Positions 1 through 7,365 of a DNA stretch of 18,121 nucleotides are shown here, one piece after another. The stretch covers positions 1 to 18,121 of the forward strand of contig DAKU01000020.1 of the NCBI GenBank assembly GCA_002508425.1, read 5' to 3'. Source of the DNA: Methanosarcinaceae archaeon UBA470 (lineage in GTDB: Archaea > Halobacteriota > Methanosarcinia > Methanosarcinales > Methanosarcinaceae). The notes beneath the pieces were generated by a model. The model made no database searches. It saw only the letters and a list, made by a program, of their open reading frames with translations, and was not told the DNA's origin. Made by a program: the position numbers and the translations under genes. Each line of letters starts with the position of its first letter. The first letter of the stretch is position 1.

Positions 1-1566
1 AAGACACCTTTTAAGATAAAGGAACCTGCGAAACTCAGGACTTTTGCTGCAAGGCTTGGTGTTGATACATCAGGCACCGATAATGAAGTAGCTTTGAGAT
101 TATGTGACTTCGTGGAAGCTGATTTCAGAAACGAATACGGGAAACATAGTAAGATAGTAGAGATACTTGCACCTGAAGAGCGTAAGGAAACATGGAAAAA
201 GCTGGGTATATTCCCCAATGGCATCCACAGTGAGATTATGAGGACAACGAGTTCATCGCTCACGAACGTGGATGGGGATTATGTGAGCCTTGCTCTCAAA
301 GCCATGCGTTTAGGAGTAGCCATGGGTTATCAGAGCCAGATAGTAAATGAATACTGCCAGGACATTCTCTTCGGTTTGCCTAAGCCACACATGATGAGAG
401 TGGACCTGGGAGTACTCGACCCTGAATATGTGAATGCACTTCCCAACGGGCATGAACCATTTTTGGGATTTGCCATGGTACAACTTGCCAGGGAAAAAGA
501 ATGGCAGGACAAAGCTCAAGCTGTCGGTGCAAAAGGACTGCGAATAATTGCCAACATTGAAACTGGTCAGGAAATGATACAAAGATGGGAAATGGACAAT
601 GTGTTCTTTGGTTTCACTGGCAACTGGATTATGCAAGAAGCGGTCATGGCCAGTGGATGTGTGGATGTGTTCGTAGCAGATATGAACTGCTCAATGCCTA
701 TAGATCCTATATACGCTGAAAAATATCATTTCAAGGTTGTACCAGTGAGCGACCTTGTTTCCTTTGAAGGGATTGATGAAAGAATTGATTATGTGCCAGA
801 AAAAGCACGGGAACAGGCTGCTCAGCTGTTGCAGATGGCTGTAGACAACTTCAGTGATCGCAGGAAAACCGTATCACCTGTAACTGACCTTCCTATCACT
901 GAATCTTTGGTGGGATTTTCTTCAGAATGTATAATTGAGGCAATGGGTGGCAGCATAACACCTCTTCTGGATGCCATTAAGAGTGGAACTATAAGAGGTA
1001 TCGCGGGCCTTGTATCCTGTACAACCCTGAGGGATTCGGGACAGGATTGTCATAGTCTGGATATTGCAAAGGAACTTATTGCACGGGATGTACTGGTACT
1101 TTCTATGGGATGTGGCAATGCTGCCATGCAAGTGGGAGGTCTATGCAGCCCTAACGCAATGGAACTTGCAGGACCTGGACTCAAAAGATTGTGTAAAAAG
1201 CTTGGTATCCCCCCAGTACTCAGCTTTGGTACATGTACCGATACTGGAAGACTGGCAGATTTACTTGGTTCCATATCAGCAGCATTGGGAGGTGTACCTT
1301 TGCCCGACCTGCCAGTAGTAGCAACAGCACCTGAATATATGGAGCAAAAAGCTACCATTGATGCAGTCTATGCTCTTGCATTGGGTCTGTACACCCATGT
1401 TAATCCTGTGCCCACTATAACAGGTGCTCCACGGCTTGTGAAACTGCTCACCCAGGACTGTAAGGATGTAACTGGGGGGGTAATGAATGTGGAAACCGAT
1501 GCAGTGAAAGCCGTAGATGCCATGATAGAGCATATTGAGAGTAATCGCAGAAAATTAGGCATCTGA
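1..1566 (+). CDS. CooS-type carbon monoxide dehydrogenase homologue, 5' truncated, hybrid-cluster-like active site
   Basis: The reading frame is open from base 1 and gives 521 residues. CooS proteins are about 630 residues, so roughly the first 110, which would carry the B and D cluster cysteines, lie outside the window. Family signs include QDILFGLP, NGHEP, GFSSECIIEA, the C-terminal SMGCGN and SFGTC motifs, and APEYMEQKA. Five of the six C-cluster ligands of true Ni-CODHs are present: His (codon 451-453) and Cys at 688-690, 1018-1020, 1111-1113 and 1234-1236. The sixth, the second Cys of the usual CCTGNE motif, is Glu here (IETGQE, codon 559-561). The Glu of EQKA (1342-1344) matches the YEQKA motif of hybrid-cluster proteins, where true CooS has another residue. 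The catalytic Lys (1348-1350) is kept. The fold assignment is firm. CO oxidation is doubtful, and a hybrid Fe/S/O cluster acting on an oxidant such as hydroxylamine is an inference. Confidence 0.9.
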   Translation, partial: KTPFKIKEPAKLRTFAARLGVDTSGTDNEVALRLCDFVEADFRNEYGKHSKIVEILAPEERKETWKKLGIFPNGIHSEIMRTTSSSLTNVDGDYVSLALKAMRLGVAMGYQSQIVNEYCQDILFGLPKPHMMRVDLGVLDPEYVNALPNGHEPFLGFAMVQLAREKEWQDKAQAVGAKGLRIIANIETGQEMIQRWEMDNVFFGFTGNWIMQEAVMASGCVDVFVADMNCSMPIDPIYAEKYHFKVVPVSDLVSFEGIDERIDYVPEKAREQAAQLLQMAVDNFSDRRKTVSPVTDLPITESLVGFSSECIIEAMGGSITPLLDAIKSGTIRGIAGLVSCTTLRDSGQDCHSLDIAKELIARDVLVLSMGCGNAAMQVGGLCSPNAMELAGPGLKRLCKKLGIPPVLSFGTCTDTGRLADLLGSISAALGGVPLPDLPVVATAPEYMEQKATIDAVYALALGLYTHVNPVPTITGAPRLVKLLTQDCKDVTGGVMNVETDAVKAVDAMIEHIESNRRKLGI

Positions 1567-1606
1567 GCACATTGACAAAAGTGGAAGTAGGAGTGTGAAT
1601 TAAAAT

Positions 1607-1655
1607 ACGGGAGATGATGTGTGATAACGGGAAGGTAACAACACTCATCTCCTGT
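1607..1655 (+). other. Strong RNA hairpin downstream of the cooS homologue
   Basis: The left arm 1607-1622 pairs with the right arm 1641-1655: GGAGATGA (1610-1617) against TCATCTCC (1645-1652). The pairing extends outward through one G-U pair and inward by GTGT/ACAC after a single bulged T at 1618. It totals about 15 base pairs with an 18-nt loop. No T-tract follows directly, so mRNA stability or processing is as likely as termination. Confidence 0.6.
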
Positions 1656-1698
1656 GTATACGAAAATCAAATGCAATAAAAGATTGGTAATTATAATT

Positions 1699-1717
1699 GA
1701 TGATGAATTTCATCATC
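1699..1717. repeat. Perfect inverted repeat GATGATGA/TCATCATC
   Basis: GATGATGA at 1699-1706 pairs with TCATCATC at 1710-1717 around a 3-nt loop. It lies about 90 bp upstream of the predicted ftr TATA box. It could be a regulator-binding palindrome or an RNA hairpin at the end of the cooS transcript; the sequence does not decide between them. Confidence 0.5.
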
Positions 1718-1733
1718 AGTAATTGCTGTCAAA

Positions 1734-1747
1734 AGTCTTTTTAGACT
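1734..1747. repeat. Small hairpin AGTCT-TTTT-AGACT
   Basis: A 5-bp stem with a TTTT loop, the third inverted repeat in the cooS-ftr spacer. It is weak on its own and is listed because of the cluster. Confidence 0.35.
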
Positions 1748-1788
1748 CGAAAATTATATGTACTGCCACTTTGCCTTATTATGAAATG

Positions 1789-1798
1789 CTTTTAAATT
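1789..1798 (+). promoter_or_regulatory. Predicted TATA box of ftr
   Basis: CTTTTAAATT lies 76-85 bp before the ftr start. Archaeal transcription starts about 25-30 bp downstream of such a box, so the leader would be about 50 nt. This is based on base composition only. Confidence 0.45.
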
Positions 1799-1873
1799 GT
1801 TTCCTTTTAGCAGGAAACATTGTCTTGGATGGATTCATCGAATAAATAATTGAAAGGTCTTAAAGGGATAATT

Positions 1874-2770
1874 ATGGAAATCAACGGAGTCGAAATAGAG
1901 GACACTTTTGCAGAAGCTTTTCCTATCAAGATTAGTAGAGTATTGATAACAGCAGCCACAAAACGCTGGGCTGAAATTGCTGCTACTGAAGCAACAGGAT
2001 TTGGTACTTCAGTTATCATGTGTCCTGCAGAAGCAGGCATCGAGAGATTTGCAACATGTGAAGAGACACCTGATGGTAGACCCGGTGTGTACATCCAGAT
2101 ATGCACTTTCAAATTCGACGCACTAGAACATCAGTTGTTAGAAAGGCTTGGTCAGTGTGTCCTGACTGCCCCAACTACTGCAGTTTTTAATGGGATGCCT
2201 GAAGCAGAAAAGCAGTTCAACGTAGGCTTTAAGCTCAAGTTCTTCGGTGATGGTATGGAATCACAAAAGGAGATCTCTGGCCGCAAGATGCACTGTATAC
2301 CCCTGATGGAAGGCGATTTCCTTGTGGAAGAGAATATTGGTGCAGTTTCCGGTATTGCTGGTGGAAATTTCTTCATTTTTGGTGATAGTCAGATGAGCGC
2401 CTTGACAGCCGCAGAAGTTGCTGTTGATGCTATAAGGGAACTGGAAGGCACGATCACACCTTTCCCAGGCGGTATTGTTGCAAGCGGTTCTAAGTCCGGA
2501 TCCAACAAGTATGCCAAATTCATGAAGGCTACAGCCAATGAAAGATATTGTCCTACTATCAGAGACAAAGTGCCTGACACTCAGATTCCAGCAGATGTGA
2601 AATCAGTGTATGAGATAGTCATCAATGGTGTCAATGAAGACGTCATTAAAAAGGCAATGACTGTTGGTATCAAGGCAGCAGTAACAGTTCCTGGTATTAA
2701 GAAGATTTCTGCCGGTAACTATGGCGGCAAACTTGGAAAATACCAGCTCAAGCTTCACGATCTCTTCTGA
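1874..2770 (+). CDS. ftr: Formylmethanofuran--tetrahydromethanopterin N-formyltransferase
   Basis: Ftr transfers the formyl group between methanofuran and tetrahydromethanopterin (tetrahydrosarcinapterin in Methanosarcinales). It is the second step of CO2 reduction to methane, run in reverse when methyl groups are oxidised, and the enzyme is cytosolic. The 298-residue product matches the family length and shows its N-terminal signature (INGVEIEDTFAEAFPIK, then RVLITAATKRWAEIAATEAT), followed by the characteristic GRPGVYIQI and PFPGGIVASGSKSGS stretches. I chose the ATG at 1874 because the protein then begins MEINGV as Ftr proteins do and AAAGGG lies 7 bp upstream. A TTG at 1850 would add eight residues. 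It is monocistronic: a hairpin-bearing spacer precedes it and a convergent gene and T-tract follow. Confidence 0.96.
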   Translation: MEINGVEIEDTFAEAFPIKISRVLITAATKRWAEIAATEATGFGTSVIMCPAEAGIERFATCEETPDGRPGVYIQICTFKFDALEHQLLERLGQCVLTAPTTAVFNGMPEAEKQFNVGFKLKFFGDGMESQKEISGRKMHCIPLMEGDFLVEENIGAVSGIAGGNFFIFGDSQMSALTAAEVAVDAIRELEGTITPFPGGIVASGSKSGSNKYAKFMKATANERYCPTIRDKVPDTQIPADVKSVYEIVINGVNEDVIKKAMTVGIKAAVTVPGIKKISAGNYGGKLGKYQLKLHDLF

Positions 2771-2786
2771 GACAGAAACTGAAGTC

Positions 2787-2806
2787 TTCTTTTTCTTTCC
2801 TTTTTT
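2787..2806 (+). terminator. Poly-T terminator of ftr
   Basis: Beginning 16 bp after the ftr stop is a 20-bp tract of T interrupted by a few C (CTTTTTCTTTCCTTTTTT). Runs of T alone are sufficient terminators in archaea. It lies in the gap between the convergent ftr and traB-family genes. Confidence 0.6.
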
Positions 2807-2818
2807 AATTTTAAAATA

Positions 2819-4225
2819 TCAGAGACCTAGTACCCCTAGGCCTGCATGTAAAGCTGATTCAAGATAGTCTACCGGACTAATGTTTAGGAACTGGAATATA
2901 ACATAAGCTCCCACTAAACTGCCTGCCATGGCACCCAGATTAGATAGGGCAGTCACAAAAAGGACCCTGAAAAAGTTATTTTTCATCATATCTTTCATTG
3001 ATTCTGCATTCATGAGATTTTTCAGATCTTTTGTGGTAGGATTGCGATATTTTGCTTCTCTGAGTCCCGCATACCATCCAGCAGCCACAGCTGGATTAAG
3101 AGTGGTCATCCAAGCCACCAGGAAAGAGGTCAATACTGAATAAGGATGGCCTCGTGCCAATGCGGTGCCCAAGGCACTTAAGCCACCGGTAATAAGAAAC
3201 CACCAGATGAACACCATGCCTAGGGATTTTAGAGGCACACCTGAAATCAGCAGTAACCCAAAAGCTGCCAGTGGGATCGCTAACATTATTATGCCAAAGA
3301 CTTTCAAAAAACTAATTCTTTTTTTAGGGATTTCCTCGACAGACTGTGGACGTGGAAGAGTTTCCGGATGCAATAGATAGCTCTGGATGCCTGCCCTGTG
3401 ACCTGCACCAACTACAGCAATGATCTTCTTTCCACCGCCGGATGCAAGCCTGATGAGATTTGAAGCCATGTAGGCATCCCTTTCATCTATAAGCACTTTT
3501 ACAGCATTTGGAGAAGTGCCACGGAACTCTTCCACCAGCATCGTGACCATATCCTGATTGGTAATGGTGTTCATATCAATATCTTTGGTGCCACCAATAC
3601 CTAATACAGCCGCTACCAGACCTGCAAGCATCTTCAATTTTTCTATGAAGCCCATCTTGCTCCAGAAACGCTGCAAAGTGACCTGTATATCCCTATCAAT
3701 CAGTGCTATCCGTGCCCCGTGTACTTCAGCAGCGTCTATTGCTTTAATCATCTCGGCACCTGGCTGCACACCCATGTCATCAGCAAACTTTTTTTGCACA
3801 TGGGCAAGGAGCATGTGTATCATATACTGATAGATCTTACCTTCTTTGAGTATATCCTTGATTGGAATTTCAGTATCAACAACTTTTCCTTTAAGGCTAT
3901 CATACCGAGGTTTACATAGCTCTACGGCTACAATATCAGGTTTTTCCCTTTCTATAGCTTCATTAACCTCTGCAACACTTTTTTCAGATACATGAGCCGT
4001 ACCAATTATAATAATCCTGGAAGACTCGATCTGCGAACTGTGCTCACCTGAAGGAGATGAGAGATCATAACAAACATGCTGGTTCCCGGCAGAGCATGTG
4101 TCAGTAATAACCGTGTTTGAACTAACAGAAGAATCCGAATTATAAACGGATATATCAGTAGAAGAAGAAGTACTGCTATTGGAAGCAGAAGCAGTTTTAT
4201 CTTCCTCATTAAATAAGTTTTTCAC
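2819..4225 (-). CDS. TraB-family membrane protein with Ser/Thr-rich N-terminus
   Basis: A 468-residue protein. Residues 1-66 are a low-complexity Ser/Thr/Asn/Asp-rich segment. The TraB/PrgY domain follows: IIIIGTAHVS (71-80), the VAVELCKPR strand (99-107), and VVGAGH (271-276). The C-terminal third has four or five hydrophobic segments (about 308-330, 335-356, 364-386, 420-446), so the TraB domain should be anchored in the membrane. TraB/PrgY proteins were named for shutting down enterococcal pheromone; the fold resembles EreA/GumN-type putative metalloproteases, and the archaeal role is unknown. The start is a GTG with GAGGT 7 bp upstream (plus-strand 4233-4237). It lies 81 bp downstream of the S2P gene on the same strand, so co-transcription is possible. 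The family call is firm; function is not assigned. Confidence 0.85.
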   Translation of the reverse strand: MKNLFNEEDKTASASNSSTSSSTDISVYNSDSSVSSNTVITDTCSAGNQHVCYDLSSPSGEHSSQIESSRIIIIGTAHVSEKSVAEVNEAIEREKPDIVAVELCKPRYDSLKGKVVDTEIPIKDILKEGKIYQYMIHMLLAHVQKKFADDMGVQPGAEMIKAIDAAEVHGARIALIDRDIQVTLQRFWSKMGFIEKLKMLAGLVAAVLGIGGTKDIDMNTITNQDMVTMLVEEFRGTSPNAVKVLIDERDAYMASNLIRLASGGGKKIIAVVGAGHRAGIQSYLLHPETLPRPQSVEEIPKKRISFLKVFGIIMLAIPLAAFGLLLISGVPLKSLGMVFIWWFLITGGLSALGTALARGHPYSVLTSFLVAWMTTLNPAVAAGWYAGLREAKYRNPTTKDLKNLMNAESMKDMMKNNFFRVLFVTALSNLGAMAGSLVGAYVIFQFLNISPVDYLESALHAGLGVLGL

Positions 4226-4306
4226 AATATATACCTCATGGATAAGTTACTGGAATAGAACTATTAATTTTGAACTATTTTTTAGTTATTTATTATATTC
4301 AACCTT

Positions 4307-5407
4307 TTATAACTGCTCATTGGCCAACATCATTGCTCTCATAAGGTCTGTTCTAGAAAGAATGCCTACTACAGATCCATTAGAATCTACAACTAACACC
4401 CTTCCTATATTATTTGACATCATCAATTTAAAGGCCTCTGAAGCTTTATCGCTCATATTTAATGAAACCACGTCTGTGGTCATTATATCTCTTACCTGCA
4501 AGACAGCTCTGTCAAGAGGAGGAACTTTATGTACATCAGATAAAGTCACAATGCCTTTTAAAGAATTGTGTTCAATAACAGGATAACCCATGTGTCTCTC
4601 CTCAAACATAAAATGTAAGAGGGTATCAATTGTCATATCTGGAGGCACTGATGTAACATCTGGACTCATGACATCAGAAACTGTATATTTTTCAAGCGTT
4701 ACTGTAACTGTAGTAGACCTATCTTCTTCGGAAGCTCCTATGTAAACAAAAAACGCTATTAATATGAGCCATGCGTTAGAGAAAAGCCCGATTATTCCCA
4801 TGAGAATAGCAAAAATCTTGCCTATAGAAGCAGCATAGTGTGTAGCCTGTACGTAGTTCATCCTTTTAGCATACCATGCCCTGAGAACACGGCCGCCATC
4901 CATTGGAAAAGCTGGCAAGAGGTTAAAAAGACCAAGAACTATGTTTATGGAACTCAGGATATTGAACATCATGTAAATAGGCGTTGCTGCATAAGAGTTT
5001 ATCATAGATGCAACCAGAAAATTGGATACAAAAATGGTGAAGCCGATAACAAGGCTTACAAGGGGACCTGCAAAAGCCATCTTGAGCTCTTGTGAAGGGT
5101 TTCTGGGAATTTCCTCCATGGAAGACACACCACCAATAAGCATCAGTGTTATGTCTTTTATTTCCACACCGTATCTTTGGGCTACATAAGAATGACCAAG
5201 TTCATGAAGAAGCACGCATAAGAATAGAAGAATGGTAGTTATTAGGGATAAAAAATAGTTCATCAGTGGAGTGGTCAGATCCTGAAAACCAAATGGAGCG
5301 GGATTTGTGGCAAAAACCAGGGAGAATACCGGCAGTATTAGCAAGAAGGTAATGTGTAATTTTATGGGAATGCCGAGAATTTTCCCTATTTGAAATGATG
5401 TTTTCAT
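4307..5407 (-). CDS. Site-2 protease (M50) with C-terminal CBS-domain pair
   Basis: A 366-residue intramembrane zinc metalloprotease. HELGH (68-72) supplies the two zinc His and the catalytic Glu within a transmembrane helix. NLLPAFPMDGG (162-172) supplies the third ligand, Asp170. Other hydrophobic helices lie near 15-33, 50-67, 112-135, 145-161 and 196-220. Residues from about 238 (YTVSDVMSPDV) to 362 form two CBS domains, which usually bind adenine nucleotides and would gate the protease. Such proteases cut membrane-bound regulators or leftover signal peptides; the substrate here is unknown. An AT-rich TATA candidate (5428-5437) sits 21-30 bp before the ATG and there is no Shine-Dalgarno site, so translation may be leaderless. 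Confidence 0.92.
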   Translation of the reverse strand: MKTSFQIGKILGIPIKLHITFLLILPVFSLVFATNPAPFGFQDLTTPLMNYFLSLITTILLFLCVLLHELGHSYVAQRYGVEIKDITLMLIGGVSSMEEIPRNPSQELKMAFAGPLVSLVIGFTIFVSNFLVASMINSYAATPIYMMFNILSSINIVLGLFNLLPAFPMDGGRVLRAWYAKRMNYVQATHYAASIGKIFAILMGIIGLFSNAWLILIAFFVYIGASEEDRSTTVTVTLEKYTVSDVMSPDVTSVPPDMTIDTLLHFMFEERHMGYPVIEHNSLKGIVTLSDVHKVPPLDRAVLQVRDIMTTDVVSLNMSDKASEAFKLMMSNNIGRVLVVDSNGSVVGILSRTDLMRAMMLANEQL

Positions 5408-5427
5408 AGGTTATCTTGTGGTATATT

Positions 5428-5437
5428 AATATTTATT
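5428..5437 (-). promoter_or_regulatory. Predicted TATA box of the S2P gene
   Basis: On the minus strand the box reads AATAAATATT inside a longer A/T run, 21-30 bp upstream of the ATG at 5407. That spacing implies transcription starting at or next to the start codon. The rest of the mfnA-S2P gap (5408-5663) holds nothing else I can support. Confidence 0.4.
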
Positions 5438-5663
5438 TTTATCTTATTAACATGTTGCCAGTTAATACTTTCACCCTGCTTGGTCTCCTTTTATATCTTC
5501 TGCAGGATTACTGTCTATTATGCGAGGAATTGATGAATACACGCCTTACAAGCTTCAAGGCCAGGTCTCATCAATTTCCAATATTTAATGCATCCCCTCA
5601 ATGCTTAACCGGAACATGCCTTGGGTTTTAAATTCTGTATGAGAGATTTGATCCGTTAGTTTC

Positions 5664-6863
5664 TCAAGACATGTTACCGGTCCCGTCAGAATGTCTGAAA
5701 TTTCCAGGTTTATTATTCTCAGAAAATTCAATTTGATTAAGTACAGATTTGAGGTCTCTAACAAAAGCTAAAATGTTTTCCTCTGTCATGTGGGGCATAA
5801 TAACAAGCCTTATGGACAACGGTTGTTTGGTTACAGAAACCTGCCATCCAAATTGAGTGGCCAATTCCTTTCTTATTTTTTTTGGTTGAGAGACTGACAA
5901 AGCCAAAATATTCATGACAGGATCAATAACAGGCTGGAGCCCAATTTTTTTAACCTCTTGCAAAAGCAACTGAGTAAGCGACATGCATCTGTTAATTACC
6001 TGACTGTAACCCTCCCTTCCTAAATGCTTCATCACAGCATATGTCGCTGCTACTGAAGCTCCGCTACGGGTACCAGTAAGAGTACATTGGCTACTTATAG
6101 TAAGATAAGGAGTATCGACTCTAAGAAAATCCATCATTTTTTCTTCTCTAAAGAGTAAAGCTCCCGAAGGAATGGTACTCATGCCCATTTTATGTGGGTC
6201 TATTGCAATGGAAGTTACACCTGGAAGAGAAAAATCAAAAGGTCGATTTTTTTTGATAAAAGGAAGAACAAAACCTCCAAAAGCTGCATCAACATGCAAA
6301 AAAATGCCTTTCTCCACAGCAATTTTTGAGAGTTCTGATATGGGATCTACTTGACCAAATTCAGTAGATCCAGCAATACCAACAAGTCCAATCGTATTCT
6401 GATCTATAAGAGACGACACATCTTCAATATCAACAGTTAGATCAGAAAGCACCTGAGCTTTTCTTACTTCAATTTTAAGAATATCAGCTATTTTATCAAA
6501 AGAAAAATGAGCAGAAGTAGGCACCACAATATTAGGACTTTGAATGAATCTAGAAGCATTGCGCATAGCTCTTATAGCTTGAATATTAGATTCAGTTCCT
6601 CCTGTAGTGAGATAGCCATAAGGGTGAGAAAAACTTAATAAATTTCCGAGCATCTGTAAGACGCTTTGTTCAAGTTCATAAGTTCCCATGAAAAGACCAT
6701 AATCACCCATATTTGATTCAATGAACAATTTATGTGCTTCAACTGCAATAGGGTGAGGATAAGTGCACATGGAACTAAGAACTTTTTCGTAACGAAGATC
6801 TTTTGATTTCGCTTGCATTAAACAAGATCTAACATCATCCCAATTTTGTCCAGATTGCTGCAT
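5664..6863 (-). CDS. mfnA: L-tyrosine (or L-aspartate) decarboxylase, PLP-dependent
   Basis: MfnA decarboxylates tyrosine to tyramine, the first committed step of methanofuran synthesis. In some archaea the same family makes beta-alanine from aspartate for coenzyme A. The 399-residue product is a group II PLP decarboxylase: SSMCTYPHP (30-38), TGGTESN (87-93), HVDAAFGG (190-197), and DPHKMGMSTIPSG with the Schiff-base lysine at 225. The last 25 residues or so (IEFSENNKPG onwards) are a polar tail beyond the usual end. The substrate cannot be settled from sequence, but methanofuran use by ftr in the same window fits tyrosine. No Shine-Dalgarno site is visible, and a TATA box sits 24-33 bp before the ATG, so the mRNA is probably leaderless. 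Upstream lies the proposed origin. Confidence 0.93.
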   Translation of the reverse strand: MQQSGQNWDDVRSCLMQAKSKDLRYEKVLSSMCTYPHPIAVEAHKLFIESNMGDYGLFMGTYELEQSVLQMLGNLLSFSHPYGYLTTGGTESNIQAIRAMRNASRFIQSPNIVVPTSAHFSFDKIADILKIEVRKAQVLSDLTVDIEDVSSLIDQNTIGLVGIAGSTEFGQVDPISELSKIAVEKGIFLHVDAAFGGFVLPFIKKNRPFDFSLPGVTSIAIDPHKMGMSTIPSGALLFREEKMMDFLRVDTPYLTISSQCTLTGTRSGASVAATYAVMKHLGREGYSQVINRCMSLTQLLLQEVKKIGLQPVIDPVMNILALSVSQPKKIRKELATQFGWQVSVTKQPLSIRLVIMPHMTEENILAFVRDLKSVLNQIEFSENNKPGNFRHSDGTGNMS

Positions 6864-6886
6864 TTGCTGTTAGAATAACCGTTATG

Positions 6887-6896
6887 TTTAAATTTA
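6887..6896 (-). promoter_or_regulatory. Predicted TATA box of mfnA
   Basis: TAAATTTAAA on the minus strand, 24-33 bp upstream of the ATG at 6863. The position predicts a leaderless transcript. Confidence 0.55.
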
Positions 6897-6965
6897 TTAT
6901 GTTCGAAAATGTAATTCCGTTTAATTTAGAACGCTATTATTCTTGCTATCCTTGAACTACAAGGG

Positions 6966-6987
6966 AACCCCATTATTTCTACTGGAA
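6966..6987 (-). repeat. ORB element, inverted orientation
   Basis: Read on the minus strand: TTCCAGTAGAAATAATGGGG, followed by TT. It differs from the plus-strand copy at 7192 by only two substitutions across that 20-base stretch, with the G-run pointing left. It lies about 100 bp upstream of the mfnA start. Confidence 0.85.
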
Positions 6988-7152
6988 CTTTTAGTTTAAT
7001 TTCGCTTGGTGTTTATGACATGATTTTAAAATCAAAAAAATCAACATTGTTTTTTCATTCAAAACAAAGGTTTAAATAGCATAAGTTGAATACTAACCAT
7101 AGGCTTTTTTTTCATATAACTAAAAATTGTATCACCAATTTTTTTTCATGGA

Positions 7153-7175
7153 CTCCAGTGGAAATAATAGGGTCT
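7153..7175 (+). repeat. ORB element 1, direct orientation
   Basis: CTCCAGTGGAAATAATAGGG then TCT. The first half is identical to the copy 39 bp further on, and the G-run is shortened to three. Confidence 0.85.
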
Positions 7176-7191
7176 CTCTCTTTTATAAACC

Positions 7192-7214
7192 TTCCAGTGG
7201 AAATAAAGGGGTCT
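7192..7214 (+). repeat. ORB element 2, direct orientation (best copy)
   Basis: Core CCAGTGGAAATAAAGGGG at 7194-7211, followed by TCT. This has both the short inverted repeat TCCAGTGGA and the full G-string bound by the Orc1 winged helix and AAA+ domain in known structures. Confidence 0.9.
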
Positions 7215-7328
7215 AGAAATTTGAACTTCCATTTGAAACGACGAACTAGATATATGCTATTATTTTTCAAATATTAATAGCGGTATTTGATACTGATTTT
7301 TTTACAGAACTATATTTTTATAAAATCT

Positions 7329-7350
7329 TGCAATGGAAACAAAGGGGTAT
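7329..7350 (+). repeat. ORB-like element 3, direct orientation
   Basis: TGCAATGGAAACAAAGGGGT. It keeps the TGGAAACAAAGGGG half and loses the CCAGT half, so it resembles a mini-ORB. Confidence 0.75.
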
Positions 7351-7365
7351 TCACCATAACTATTA

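Larger units (their letters stand above)
1567..1873. other. cooS-ftr spacer with three hairpins and the ftr promoter
   Basis: This 307-bp spacer holds no credible gene. It contains a strong hairpin (1607-1655), a short perfect one (1699-1717), a third with a T-rich loop (1734-1747), and a TATA-like box TTTTAAATT near 1789-1798. The box would start ftr mRNA near 1820 with a leader of about 50 nt. The first hairpin begins 40 nt after the cooS stop and may end or stabilise that transcript. Confidence 0.6.

Noticed and set aside
1050..1358. Antisense and alternate-frame ORFs inside cooS, polB, aRF1, argS and others
   Set aside because: They lie wholly within well-supported genes, in other frames, with no recognisable domains or ribosome-binding sites.
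1..1566. Canonical CO dehydrogenase function for the first gene
   Set aside because: One of six Ni,Fe-cluster ligands is replaced by Glu, and a second hybrid-cluster Glu is present, so only the fold is claimed.
5416..5631. A 71-codon frame in the gap upstream of the S2P gene
   Set aside because: It overlaps the S2P promoter region, has no Shine-Dalgarno site and no family likeness.
7226..7241. TTCCATTTGAAAC as a sixth ORB
   Set aside because: It resembles the left half, but the G-string is missing; too degenerate to list.
7153..7350. Repeated elements considered as a CRISPR array
   Set aside because: The copies are unevenly spaced, diverge, occur in both orientations and match the origin-box pattern; there are no regular spacers or cas genes.
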